64,000 nucleotides of DNA, taken from contig NZ_FOHE01000014.1 in NCBI RefSeq assembly GCF_900111445.1, positions 39,845 to 103,844 of the forward strand, in the 5' to 3' direction. The position numbers and the translations under genes are program-made. Under the pieces are notes generated by a model, which saw only the letters and a program-made list of their open reading frames with translations, did no database searches and was not told the origin of the DNA. The DNA comes from Oceanobacillus limi (GTDB lineage Bacteria > Bacillota > Bacilli > Bacillales > Amphibacillaceae). Of the stretch, positions 51,062-58,854 are shown one piece after another. Within the stretch, counting starts at the first letter, position 1, and every line of letters begins with the position of its first letter.

Positions 51062-51898
51062 ATGAACGCAATTGATATTAATCAAGTAACCTATCGATAT
51101 GATAGTGGGGTAGAAGCATTATCGGATATTACATTATCTATACCTTTCGGAGCAAAAGTTGCACTTCTAGGACCAAATGGAGCAGGAAAATCAACATTAT
51201 TGCATCATCTAAATGGACTAAAAATTCCTAGCAAAGGTTCCATAACCATTTTCGGTACAAAAGTAACAAAAAAAAATATTCATTCAATCCGCCAGCAGGT
51301 TGGCCTTGTATTTCAAGACCCAGATGACCAAATATTCTCCGGAACAGTGTGGGATGATGTCGCTTTTGGCCCAAGAAATCTACATATGTCAGAAAATGAA
51401 TTGGAAGAGATTTGTACTGCAGCATTAGGGAATGTTGGGATGTTAGAGTATAAAGATAAGGCACCCTATCACTTAAGTTACGGTCAAAAAAAGCGTGTTG
51501 CTATTGCTGGGATATTAGCAATGAGACCAGATATCGTTATCTTGGATGAACCAATGGCCTTTTTAGATCCATCGGGTCAAGATGAAATTGCCGGATTATT
51601 GCAAGGACTTCACTATATGGGAAAGACAATTTTACTATCTACTCATGATGTGAATTTCGCCGCTTCCTGGGCGGATATGGTTGTCCTACTAAAGGAAGGA
51701 AAATTACTCACAGTTGGGGACAATCAACTATTAGCTGATGAGAAGTATATTAGAGAGGCAAATCTTCATTTACCGATCATAGCTAGAACCTTCAAAATGG
51801 TTCCTGAATTCTCGGATGAAAAACTTCCGATTAACGAACAAGAAGCTTTCCGATTATTATTTAAGCGATTAAACGAAAATAATAAATACCAATACTAA
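51062..51898 (+). CDS. nikO: ECF nickel/cobalt transporter ATPase (NikO/CbiO)
   Basis: 278 aa. Walker A LLGPNGAGKSTL (about 37-48), Q-loop VFQDPDDQIF (the DPDDQ form typical of ECF/CbiO ATPases), signature LSYGQKKRVAIAG, Walker B VILDEPMAFLDPSG and H-loop LSTHD. It powers the membrane components NikM and NikQ encoded from 53860 on. It starts 74 bp after the ureohydrolase gene in the same direction, so it is probably in that transcript. Between it and nikM sits an oppositely oriented cluster, an unusual split. Confidence 0.9.
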   Translation: MNAIDINQVTYRYDSGVEALSDITLSIPFGAKVALLGPNGAGKSTLLHHLNGLKIPSKGSITIFGTKVTKKNIHSIRQQVGLVFQDPDDQIFSGTVWDDVAFGPRNLHMSENELEEICTAALGNVGMLEYKDKAPYHLSYGQKKRVAIAGILAMRPDIVILDEPMAFLDPSGQDEIAGLLQGLHYMGKTILLSTHDVNFAASWADMVVLLKEGKLLTVGDNQLLADEKYIREANLHLPIIARTFKMVPEFSDEKLPINEQEAFRLLFKRLNENNKYQY

Positions 51899-51900
51899 CC

Positions 51901-51942
51901 TCAAGCTTTCGTAGCAACGATAAATCACGCTACGAAAGTTGA
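51901..51942. terminator. Bidirectional hairpin between nikO and the gerP-like cluster
   Basis: TCAAGCTTTCGTAGC and GCTACGAAAGTTGA pair with one mismatch around a 13-base loop; T tracts are weak. It separates convergent genes. Confidence 0.6.
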
Positions 51943-51943
51943 G

Positions 51944-52426
51944 TTATTCTTGAACATCCGCGTCAGTTTCTTTTTCTTCATTTTGTTGATTCATCATTGC
52001 ATTTTGCATTTCATCCGTATTGATATCATTAAACATTACTGGACCATTTTGGGAGAGTAGTTCCTGTAATTCCTCCGCATCACTCCATGAGGTTAACCCC
52101 ACTAACAAAGCCCCGGATAAATCTTCGACATGTAAATCTTGTATTTTATAATTAACATTCTCCACATTAATCGTTTTTTTGCTTGCTAATTCATCCTTCA
52201 TCTGCTTATTCTCTTCTTCCAATTTGTTTAGTTTGTCATATATTTTTTCCAAATGTTCCATAACTGTATTGGGTTCTACCTCTTCCTTTGGTAACTGTTT
52301 GCTATCTATTTCTTTGCTTTGCTGTTGTGGCATATGAAAAATAGGATTCTGATAATATGTTTCGTAAAAAGGAAGAGGATAATACCGATATAACGGATAA
52401 GGGTAATAAGTTTTATTCTGACTCAT
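51944..52426 (-). CDS. GerPC-like spore germination protein
   Basis: 160 aa. Tyr/Pro-rich N-terminus (YYPYPLYRYYPLPFYETYYQ), a coiled coil at about 55-85 (VMEHLEKIYDKLNKLEEENKQMKDEL), then VENVNYKIQDLHVEDLSGALLVGLT, which corresponds to the IE-x-x-YKFDQLKVE-x-L-x-GTLNIGL core of GerPC. GerP proteins form or open the permeability path for germinants through the spore coat. The N-terminal extension and acidic C-terminus are unlike B. subtilis GerPC (205 aa). AAAGGAG before the ATG. Last of a four-gene minus-strand cluster. Confidence 0.75.
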   Translation of the reverse strand: MSQNKTYYPYPLYRYYPLPFYETYYQNPIFHMPQQQSKEIDSKQLPKEEVEPNTVMEHLEKIYDKLNKLEEENKQMKDELASKKTINVENVNYKIQDLHVEDLSGALLVGLTSWSDAEELQELLSQNGPVMFNDINTDEMQNAMMNQQNEEKETDADVQE

Positions 52427-52456
52427 CTTTTCGCTCCTTTAACTAGTTGCTAACCT

Positions 52457-52663
52457 CTAATCCATAGGTGGCAGTGGATACTCAGGAGTAGGGACTAATG
52501 GCTTAATTTCTTCCTCTTCCATTTCTTGATCCTCAAAATGAGCTTTGGGAAATTGAAGTTGTTTGGAGGTGTTTTTCGCAAAAATTACCTTTCCGACATT
52601 CATTGACCCCAATGTACTAATGGAATTCACTCGAATATTTCTTATGTTTATTTGCATTTCCAT
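52457..52663 (-). CDS. GerPD/GerPB-like small spore protein
   Basis: 68 aa. INIRNIRVNSISTLGSMNVGKV is a short beta unit of the INxxRxxSIxxxSxxxIG kind found in GerPB and GerPD; the rest is acidic and proline rich (EEEIKPLVPTPEYPLPP). The position, third of four in a gerP-type cluster, supports a germination role. I cannot decide which Ger subunit it replaces. Confidence 0.6.
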   Translation of the reverse strand: MEMQINIRNIRVNSISTLGSMNVGKVIFAKNTSKQLQFPKAHFEDQEMEEEEIKPLVPTPEYPLPPMD

Positions 52664-52688
52664 AGAGCTTCAGCCTTTCCATATCAGC

Positions 52689-52913
52689 TTAGAGTTGTTT
52701 TTGCACCTGATCAATGATATCTGAATCATTGGCATAGTTTACATTATTAAATTGAAGGGGACTATTATTTGCATCTCCAATATGATAATATCCAACGTTC
52801 ATTTTTACATTTACTTGATGGCTAGTGTGCCACGTATTACCTAAGTTTAAGGAACCATTACTTTCAATAGAATTGATTCGTATTCCAAAAATATTATTTG
52901 TGTGGCCCTCCAT
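52689..52913 (-). CDS. GerPA/GerPF-like spore germination protein, paralogue 1
   Basis: 74 aa from the ATG at 52913 (GAGGAGG six bases upstream). INSIESNGSLNLGNTWHTSHQVNVK and GDANNSPLQFNNVNYANDSDIIDQVQ follow the GerPA/GerPF pattern (S-x-G-S-x-N-x-G-D, then a DxDxxDQ-type end). 79 bp from its paralogue, with about half the residues identical by eye. Confidence 0.78.
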   Translation of the reverse strand: MEGHTNNIFGIRINSIESNGSLNLGNTWHTSHQVNVKMNVGYYHIGDANNSPLQFNNVNYANDSDIIDQVQKQL

Positions 52914-52991
52914 ACACATCCTCCTCATACCTTTAGACGAATTTCTGCAACGCATTATTTAATAGGGAGATAGCTATCTCCCCAAACATTT

Positions 52992-53219
52992 TTATACTTG
53001 AGCCTGTGCTTGATCCGTTACATCTGGATCGTTTGATATATTGGAATTGTTAAATTGAAGGGGGCTAAAATTTGCATCGCCTGGCTGCCAATAACCAGTA
53101 TTTTGTTTCATATTGGCTTGATGCCCTTTATGTGCTGCATTCCCATAGTTTATGGAAGAGTTACTTGTAGCGGAATTAATTCGCACTCCAAAGATATTAT
53201 TAATATGAGTTGGAATCAT
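52992..53219 (-). CDS. GerPA/GerPF-like spore germination protein, paralogue 2
   Basis: 75 aa from the ATG at 53219 (AAGGTGG upstream). INNIFGVRINSATSNSSINYGN and QPGDANFSPLQFNNSNISNDPDVTDQAQ mirror the following gene nearly position by position, so the two are tandem duplicates. First gene of the cluster; expected to be made in the mother cell and placed in the coat, although no clear sigma-K promoter was found. Confidence 0.78.
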   Translation of the reverse strand: MIPTHINNIFGVRINSATSNSSINYGNAAHKGHQANMKQNTGYWQPGDANFSPLQFNNSNISNDPDVTDQAQAQV

Positions 53220-53398
53220 AAACACCACCTTACCTTTCTCTAATACCTCATTTTATTCACTTCAACAGCAAACTGTGAAGAGATCGATGGAAAACCTAGG
53301 TTTATGGAGGAAAACAAACTAAAGCACATCAATAATAGCATTCTAAAGATTGGTTGAATACACATATAAAGATAGGAATAATTAAAGGAGGGAATACA

Positions 53399-53695
53399 TT
53401 GACTTATCCGTATTATCCAGGTTCAATGCCAGTTCATTACGGAAATTACCAACAGGCAATTCCTTACATGAATCTGGCAAGCCAAGGGTGGTCCCAACAA
53501 CAACCACAAATGATGGGGATTAATCAGAGTACAGGCAATGTTTGTGCATATGCCCCTAATCAAGCCGTCCAATATAATAAACTCCATGTCATGCATTGGC
53601 CATCAGATGATTATAAGAAACCACACCCAAAAGGATTTACTCACACAATGCATACGAAACAATACCCAGGACAATATGTCCCTTACCGTCAGTAA
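53399..53695 (+). CDS. Tyr/Gln/Pro-rich spore coat-type protein
   Basis: 98 aa starting at TTG with AAAGGAGGG seven bases upstream. Composition is dominated by Tyr, Gln, Pro, His and Met (YPYYPGSMPVHYGNYQQAIPYM at the start, KQYPGQYVPYRQ at the end), typical of cross-linked coat proteins. No catalytic motif. It lies divergent from the gerP-like cluster. Function as a coat protein is inferred from composition and context. Confidence 0.7.
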   Translation: MTYPYYPGSMPVHYGNYQQAIPYMNLASQGWSQQQPQMMGINQSTGNVCAYAPNQAVQYNKLHVMHWPSDDYKKPHPKGFTHTMHTKQYPGQYVPYRQ

Positions 53696-53707
53696 AAAGG
53701 CAAACGC

Positions 53708-53745
53708 ATTAGGATAGGAAGGTTTATACGCTTTCTTATCCTAAT
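53708..53745 (+). terminator. Hairpin after the coat-type gene
   Basis: ATTAGGATAGGAA and TTCTTATCCTAAT pair with one mismatch, followed by TGTATTT. Confidence 0.5.
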
Positions 53746-53859
53746 TGTATTTCACAGGTACACAGTTACTTTCCAACTAAATCGTAATTGTTGTTCATAT
53801 TATCCTTCTTCGATCAATATATTTAGGTGAATTCGATTATTGGAAAAGGAGGGATGTAT

Positions 53860-54465
53860 TTGCACGTCGCGGACGGTGTGTTGACCCTGCCTGTAGCTAT
53901 TTCCACTTCCATAGGAGCTATTGGTGTTTTAGCCTACGCTTTAAAAGGAACCAAAGAAGAAGACATCCCCAAAATCAGCCTACTATCTGGTACATTTTTT
54001 GTTGCATCTCTCATCAATATCCCTATTGGACCCACATCTGTACACCCTTTACTCGGAGGGTTTCTTGGTATCATCCTTGGTCGTCGTGCTCCATTAGCAG
54101 TTTTTGTAGGGTTGGTTCTCCAAGCATTGCTCTTTCAGCATGGTGGTGTAAGTACGTTTGGAGCTAATTTATTATTAATGTCTATTCCTGCATTGCTTGT
54201 TCATTGGTTATTTACATACGTAAAAAAACCATCACCATTCCAAAAAGGGTTTATCGGCGGATTTGTAGCTATATGTATAGCTGTACTTCTACTAATCACT
54301 CTCTTAATGTTTTCCGATAGCCGTTATGGTGATGGAGCATTTTCAGTAATACGAATAGTTATAGTAGCTTACCTTCCGCTTGCCCTATTAGAAGGGGTAC
54401 TAACGGGATTTGCTATTAAACATCTATATGCAATGAAGCCAAGTCTTTTTCACCGTTCTCTTTAG
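53860..54465 (+). CDS. nikM: ECF nickel transporter substrate-binding membrane subunit (NikM/CbiM)
   Basis: 201 aa. I place the start at the TTG 53860 because AAGGAGGG lies six bases upstream and because it gives MHVADGVLTLP, the invariant N-terminus of NikM/CbiM in which the amino group and His2 coordinate the metal. ATG 53854 would add residues before this His and break the site. About six transmembrane helices; the internal HPLLGGFLGIILGRRAPLAVFVGL motif and LFQHGGVSTFGANLL (more metal-binding His) fit the family. It binds Ni2+ (or Co2+) on the outside for uptake. Confidence 0.88.
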   Translation: MHVADGVLTLPVAISTSIGAIGVLAYALKGTKEEDIPKISLLSGTFFVASLINIPIGPTSVHPLLGGFLGIILGRRAPLAVFVGLVLQALLFQHGGVSTFGANLLLMSIPALLVHWLFTYVKKPSPFQKGFIGGFVAICIAVLLLITLLMFSDSRYGDGAFSVIRIVIVAYLPLALLEGVLTGFAIKHLYAMKPSLFHRSL

Positions 54466-54495
54466 TTTAGGTAACACGAAAGGTGAGGAAAAAAA

Positions 54496-54903
54496 TTGAG
54501 GAAGAACAAACTGATCTTCATTTACCTAACAATATTGATTCTTTTTTTAACTTCACTGGTCCCATCAACTGTTTTTGCTCACAAGATGCTTGTTGAGCAC
54601 GTGGAAGACGGGATAATCTATATTCATTATGATAATGGAACACCCGCAAAGATAGCCACCGTCACCTTATATGATGAACATGGAAATATTTTATTAGAGG
54701 AAGTTGCCAATGATCATGGTTACGTCTATTACGACGGTGAAACCACAGTATATCGGATTGTAGCTGACGATGGGATGGGGCATAGGGCCAGTTCGGTTAA
54801 GAGTGAAGAAAACAATGAGGAAAGTATACCTTCCTTTATGAAGGCATTACTTGGGGTGTCTATTCTATTATTTGTCGCTGCTTTCTTTTACTATCGTAAT
54901 TAG
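54496..54903 (+). CDS. NikL-like auxiliary component of the nickel ECF transporter
   Basis: 135 aa starting at TTG (AGGTGAGG upstream). Signal peptide about 1-28 ending at VFA, so the mature protein would begin HKMLVEHVEDG, exposing an N-terminal His. A beta-rich outer domain follows (IIYIHYDNGTPAKIATVTLYDEHGN), then a single C-terminal helix (ALLGVSILLFVAAFFYY) anchoring it. This matches NikL/NikN-type small subunits of NikKLMQO systems. Thirty bp after nikM. Confidence 0.72.
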   Translation: MRKNKLIFIYLTILILFLTSLVPSTVFAHKMLVEHVEDGIIYIHYDNGTPAKIATVTLYDEHGNILLEEVANDHGYVYYDGETTVYRIVADDGMGHRASSVKSEENNEESIPSFMKALLGVSILLFVAAFFYYRN

Positions 54904-54988
54904 ATTAACAGATGCATCTGTGAATTTATTCAGTTGAAGAAGGGTAACTCTCTTTAACTGCAATCAACAATAATAAAGAGGTGGGAAA

Positions 54989-55810
54989 ATGAGAAAGCTT
55001 TTCATAGTTGCAATCTTTTTATTGAGCGCGTTGTTTATTATTATACCGAACGTTTCGGCACATGAATTGTATATTCAAGTAGAGGAATTAAAGGATAGCG
55101 AAGAGCTTCGAGTGGATATTTTTTGGGGACACATCCGTGATTACGTTAGCGAATCAAATCTAGAAGACTTCCAGTTATATACGCGCTATCCAAATGGAGA
55201 TGTGAAACAGTTAGACTTGGAAGAATCTGGTGTTCAAGCAAGGACATATGTACCAATTACCAGTGACGGAACGTATACTTTTTGGGCTACAAGAGAAAAA
55301 AGTACATATACTCCAGAGGATAGTGGGGTAACCCAGTTAAGTAACCATATGGCTAAAGTCATTCATCACGTTGGCACTTCTTCATCGTCTAATGCTAACG
55401 AGGAAGTAGACATGGAATTTGAAATTATACCAGATGTTGATATATCAGCATTTATAACAGGGGTATTTTCAGGAACCGTCAACCTAAATGGTAGCCCTAT
55501 TTCTGATGCAACGATTCATGCATATGGTCCGGACCAAGAAGTTATCGAAGAATCCACAGACACAAATGGTAATTTTGAAATGAATCTGGATTCAAATGGC
55601 AAGTGGTTAATAAAAGCGAATGTCCTTCAACAGGAACAAGGTACTATGCAAGGAGAAGCATATGAAGAGATCAGCAATACAACGACATTATTAATTGAAA
55701 CTGATGGTGACGATACATCCTACAATCTCTGGTTACTCCTTCTCATGCTTGTTATTGGTTTATTTGTTGGTGCAGCTGTCACCTTATTCACCTTAAAAAA
55801 GAAGAAATAG
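54989..55810 (+). CDS. DUF4198-type component of the nickel ECF transporter (NikK-like)
   Basis: 273 aa. Signal peptide about 1-24, so the mature protein begins HELYIQVEELKD, typical of DUF4198/NikK, with an outer region of two domains: a DUF4198-like one (about 25-140) and a carboxypeptidase-regulatory-like beta-sandwich (FSGTVNLNGSPISDATIHAYGPDQ, about 155-220). One C-terminal helix (about 245-266) and a KKKK tail. NikK captures or hands over nickel together with NikL. Co-directional with nikL (85 bp) and nikQ (12 bp). Confidence 0.78.
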   Translation: MRKLFIVAIFLLSALFIIIPNVSAHELYIQVEELKDSEELRVDIFWGHIRDYVSESNLEDFQLYTRYPNGDVKQLDLEESGVQARTYVPITSDGTYTFWATREKSTYTPEDSGVTQLSNHMAKVIHHVGTSSSSNANEEVDMEFEIIPDVDISAFITGVFSGTVNLNGSPISDATIHAYGPDQEVIEESTDTNGNFEMNLDSNGKWLIKANVLQQEQGTMQGEAYEEISNTTTLLIETDGDDTSYNLWLLLLMLVIGLFVGAAVTLFTLKKKK

Positions 55811-55822
55811 GGTGTGGTAAAC

Positions 55823-56548
55823 ATGGAGGAAACCGTATACGATCAGCAACAGACGCAAATCCCTAAGTGGGCCCGTTCATGGGAATCAAGAAGTAAACTA
55901 ATCGCCGCTATTTGCTATATATTTGGTGTCATTAGCTTAACCACTCTACCTACGTTAATCATCGCATACACGTTTTCACTGATAACACTAGTATCCATGC
56001 GTATTTCTTTCATTTTATTATTAAAACGTTATTTAATCATTACCCCCTTTCTATTACTAATGACCCTCCCTCTTTTTAGCCAGTACACTATGGATAATGC
56101 ATTATTTGCTAGTTTAATTATTATTAAAGCATTTACATCCATGACGGTTATTACGATTTTATTAGAAACCCAATCACTAGATACATTAATGAATAGTTTA
56201 ACAGGTTTAAAAATGCCGCCCATGTTAATAACGATTTTAATTTTATCGTATCGATATGTGTTCTTATTCCTCGACGATATTAGTAGAATGATGACCGCTG
56301 CAAAATCTCGTTTCTTTAAAGGAGAATTAGGGGTCAGAAGTTTGAGAGTTTATGGGCATTTTATTGCATCTTTACTCATTAAGGCTCTACACCGCTCCGA
56401 TAAAATGTATGAAGCAATGGCATCCAGAGGATTTAATGGTCAATTGGCTTTTCAAAGCACAAAAAAAGTAGGTTATCATGACATCTTTAAAACCTGCTTA
56501 ACCGTTATTGTTATTGCCTTACTCATAATATTCGAGAGGACATCATGA
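55823..56548 (+). CDS. nikQ: ECF nickel transporter coupling permease (NikQ/CbiQ)
   Basis: 241 aa from the ATG at 55823 (AGGGTG eight bases upstream). About five transmembrane helices, then the coupling region: MMTAAKSRFFKGELG and MYEAMASRGFNG, the two Ala-Arg-Gly-type motifs (A-x-x-x-R-G-F) by which CbiQ/EcfT contacts the ATPase. Completes the M-L-K-Q set; its ATPase is the nikO gene at 51062. Confidence 0.9.
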   Translation: MEETVYDQQQTQIPKWARSWESRSKLIAAICYIFGVISLTTLPTLIIAYTFSLITLVSMRISFILLLKRYLIITPFLLLMTLPLFSQYTMDNALFASLIIIKAFTSMTVITILLETQSLDTLMNSLTGLKMPPMLITILILSYRYVFLFLDDISRMMTAAKSRFFKGELGVRSLRVYGHFIASLLIKALHRSDKMYEAMASRGFNGQLAFQSTKKVGYHDIFKTCLTVIVIALLIIFERTS

Positions 56549-56686
56549 ATGGGATGTAGCATTATGGACTGATGGTGTACTACCTAACTACCTTTTGTAC
56601 CATTAAACGAAACAAACACATCATTGGTGAGGCGCAATTCATTCTGCTAAACTGCAGAAATAACTTATCTAATGCATGGTTGTAGG

Positions 56687-56777
56687 TTTATTCCGCTTAT
56701 AACCAGCAGTAAGACCCCCACTTCAAACCTTCGAGGTAGAATCAAGTGGGTTAAGTGGGGGGTGTAGACCCCCCACT
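56687..56777 (+). repeat. TATAAC-core hairpin repeat, copy C
   Basis: TTTATTCCGCTTATAACCAG leads into CAGTAAGACCCCCACTTC, a CCTTCGAGG hairpin, then TCAAGTGGG. Immediately after comes a second hairpin AGTGGGGGG/CCCCCCACT. It is the longest copy, 138 bp downstream of nikQ. It could act as a terminator; its resemblance to the right end or guide-RNA region of IS200/IS605-type elements is inference. Confidence 0.55.
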
Positions 56778-56831
56778 GATTGTTAGATTCACTTTATTTA
56801 TTTGACTAAAATACTTTTATCCCTATCTTCA

Positions 56832-57860
56832 TTAGATCCGTACTACCTGTTCCGTTTCAGCTGCTTCTAAAATACCTAAAACAACACGCAAGGAAGCTAA
56901 AGCATCCTCACCAGAAATAATTGGCTTTTCACCTAATCGAATACTCCTGACAAATGCATCAATGACACCACTATTGGTTTGATTATCATTCGTTTGAATA
57001 GCTTCCAATTGATAATGAATCCGTTCTCCGTTTTCTTTAATCACTTCAATCTGATACAACTCATTATGGTATATCTTTAGAATTCCCTTCTCACAATAGA
57101 TAATGGTACTATTATCTTCTTCTCCATAATACGTCCAAGAAAAAGATGCAGTACCTAAACGACCAGACTGTGTTTTCAAATTACAAACGATATTATCACA
57201 AACTTCAATTGGATTTCCGTGTTCATCTACTTTATCGAGCGATCCTTGAAAGGCACTCACCTGTTTAATTTCATCCCCCAGTAGATAGTGAATTAAATCA
57301 ACCTTATGAATACCAAGGTCTCCCGCTACCCCAAATCCAGAACGATCCTTTTTAAAGAACCACGTAGAATTAGTGCTATTGATACTCCAATGTTCAGGTC
57401 CATTATGACCAAACGTTGTTTTAAAGGTAAGTACCTTTCCTAGTTCATCGCTGGCGATAATCTCTTTTGCTTTTTGATGAGCCCGCGTAAATCGTTGGTT
57501 ATGATCAACCATCAACACTTTCCCTGACTGTTTTTCTGCTTCAAGTATTTCATTGGCTTGAGCAATTGTTAACGAAATAGGTTTTTCGGCTAAGACATGT
57601 TTACCACTTAACAATGCTTTTGTTGAAAATATATGATGGGTTTCATTCGATGAACAATCACTAATTGCCTCGATAGACTTATCCTCTAGTAATTCATCCA
57701 ACGACTCTGCCACCCGCCCATTGAATAGGTCAGCCAATGCTTGTGCACGGTCCCGATTTCGATCATAAAACACGATTTCATCAATATACGGATTCCCCTT
57801 ATATTCTGGTGCATGACGGTGCTTGGCAATGGAGCCGCACCCAATAATACCTACCTTCAT
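56832..57860 (-). CDS. Gfo/Idh/MocA-family dehydrogenase of a sugar ABC operon
   Basis: 342 aa from the ATG at 57860 (GTAGGAGG six bases upstream). NAD-binding VGIIGCGSIAKHRH, HVLAEKPISL with the EKP motif, GDLGIHKVDLIHYLLGD with the catalytic-site Asp/His. Last gene of the binding protein-ATPase-permease-dehydrogenase operon and 10 bp after the permease gene. Likely oxidises the imported sugar, inositol or sugar acid. Confidence 0.9.
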   Translation of the reverse strand: MKVGIIGCGSIAKHRHAPEYKGNPYIDEIVFYDRNRDRAQALADLFNGRVAESLDELLEDKSIEAISDCSSNETHHIFSTKALLSGKHVLAEKPISLTIAQANEILEAEKQSGKVLMVDHNQRFTRAHQKAKEIIASDELGKVLTFKTTFGHNGPEHWSINSTNSTWFFKKDRSGFGVAGDLGIHKVDLIHYLLGDEIKQVSAFQGSLDKVDEHGNPIEVCDNIVCNLKTQSGRLGTASFSWTYYGEEDNSTIIYCEKGILKIYHNELYQIEVIKENGERIHYQLEAIQTNDNQTNSGVIDAFVRSIRLGEKPIISGEDALASLRVVLGILEAAETEQVVRI

Positions 57861-57870
57861 ATTCATCCTC

Positions 57871-58854
57871 CTACTCTCTTTTTTGAAATACAACGGCAAT
57901 AATAATTATTAGCCCTTTTACAAACCCTTGCAGATGGGTGGAAACGTTCATTAAGTTCATCATATTATTTAATATTCCTAAAATAAGTACACCAAAAAAT
58001 GTTCCAATAATTTTCCCGCGACCACCAGTCATTCGGGTACCCCCAATTATAACGGCGGCTATTGCATCTAATTCATATTGCATCCCCGAACTAGATGATG
58101 ATATTGAATTTAATCTGGACGTCTCTATAATAGCAGCTGCACTAACGAGCAATCCTGCCAAACTGTACACTCCAATTTTAACTCGATCCACTCGAATCCC
58201 CGATAATAATGCAGCTTTTTCGTTACTTCCAATTGCATATACATACCGACCAAAACGGGTCTTATGCATCAGAATAAAAACGAGTACTGTCATAATTATG
58301 AAAATAATAACTGGATAATGAATCATCCCTAATTTACTATTGGATATTGCAGAAAATCCATCCACTTCACTAGAGATGCTACCACCATTTGCCGTATACA
58401 ATGCAATCGACCTTGCACCAGCCATCATTCCTAAAGTAGCAATAAATGAAGCGATCTTCCCTTTTGCAATTAATATTCCATTTAAGAAACCGGCAAAAGC
58501 ACCGACGATACATGCAGTTAATAATCCAATAATAATACTACCAGAAGCATTCATGGCCATAACTGTTAGAACACCGACAAGGGCTAGAACAGACCCAACG
58601 GATAAATCAATCCCACCGGAAAGCATAATAATAGTCATACCCAATGATATAATCCCAATAATGGAGACATGCATTAAGATATTTAGTTGATTTGTTAAGT
58701 CAAGAAACCGCGGACTCATCATAGAAGCAACAATAAAAATAATTAAAAATGCGATAATAACACTGTATTCCGACCACAGCCAATTTAGGCGATCCTTCAT
58801 AGTGGTTGACGATTGCTGCTGTGGACTTGGTTCATGAAGTTGTGTACTCGGCAT
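57871..58854 (-). CDS. Ribose-type ABC transporter permease (RbsC family)
   Basis: 327 aa from the ATG at 58854 (GGGAGGG upstream). About 8-10 helices; the permease signature of the RbsC/XylH family is visible (ISLGMTIIMLSGGIDLSVGSVLAL, YAIGSNEKAALLSGIRVDRVK, AAVIIGGTRMTGGRGKIIGT, each a typical block). It forms the channel for the sugar delivered by the binding protein at 60484. Overlaps the ATPase gene by 23 bases. Confidence 0.93.
   Translation of the reverse strand: MPSTQLHEPSPQQQSSTTMKDRLNWLWSEYSVIIAFLIIFIVASMMSPRFLDLTNQLNILMHVSIIGIISLGMTIIMLSGGIDLSVGSVLALVGVLTVMAMNASGSIIIGLLTACIVGAFAGFLNGILIAKGKIASFIATLGMMAGARSIALYTANGGSISSEVDGFSAISNSKLGMIHYPVIIFIIMTVLVFILMHKTRFGRYVYAIGSNEKAALLSGIRVDRVKIGVYSLAGLLVSAAAIIETSRLNSISSSSSGMQYELDAIAAVIIGGTRMTGGRGKIIGTFFGVLILGILNNMMNLMNVSTHLQGFVKGLIIIIAVVFQKRE

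Noticed and set aside
57938..58318. 126-codon plus-strand frame
   Set aside because: It runs antisense inside the ABC permease gene and has the biased composition expected from the reverse of a membrane protein gene.
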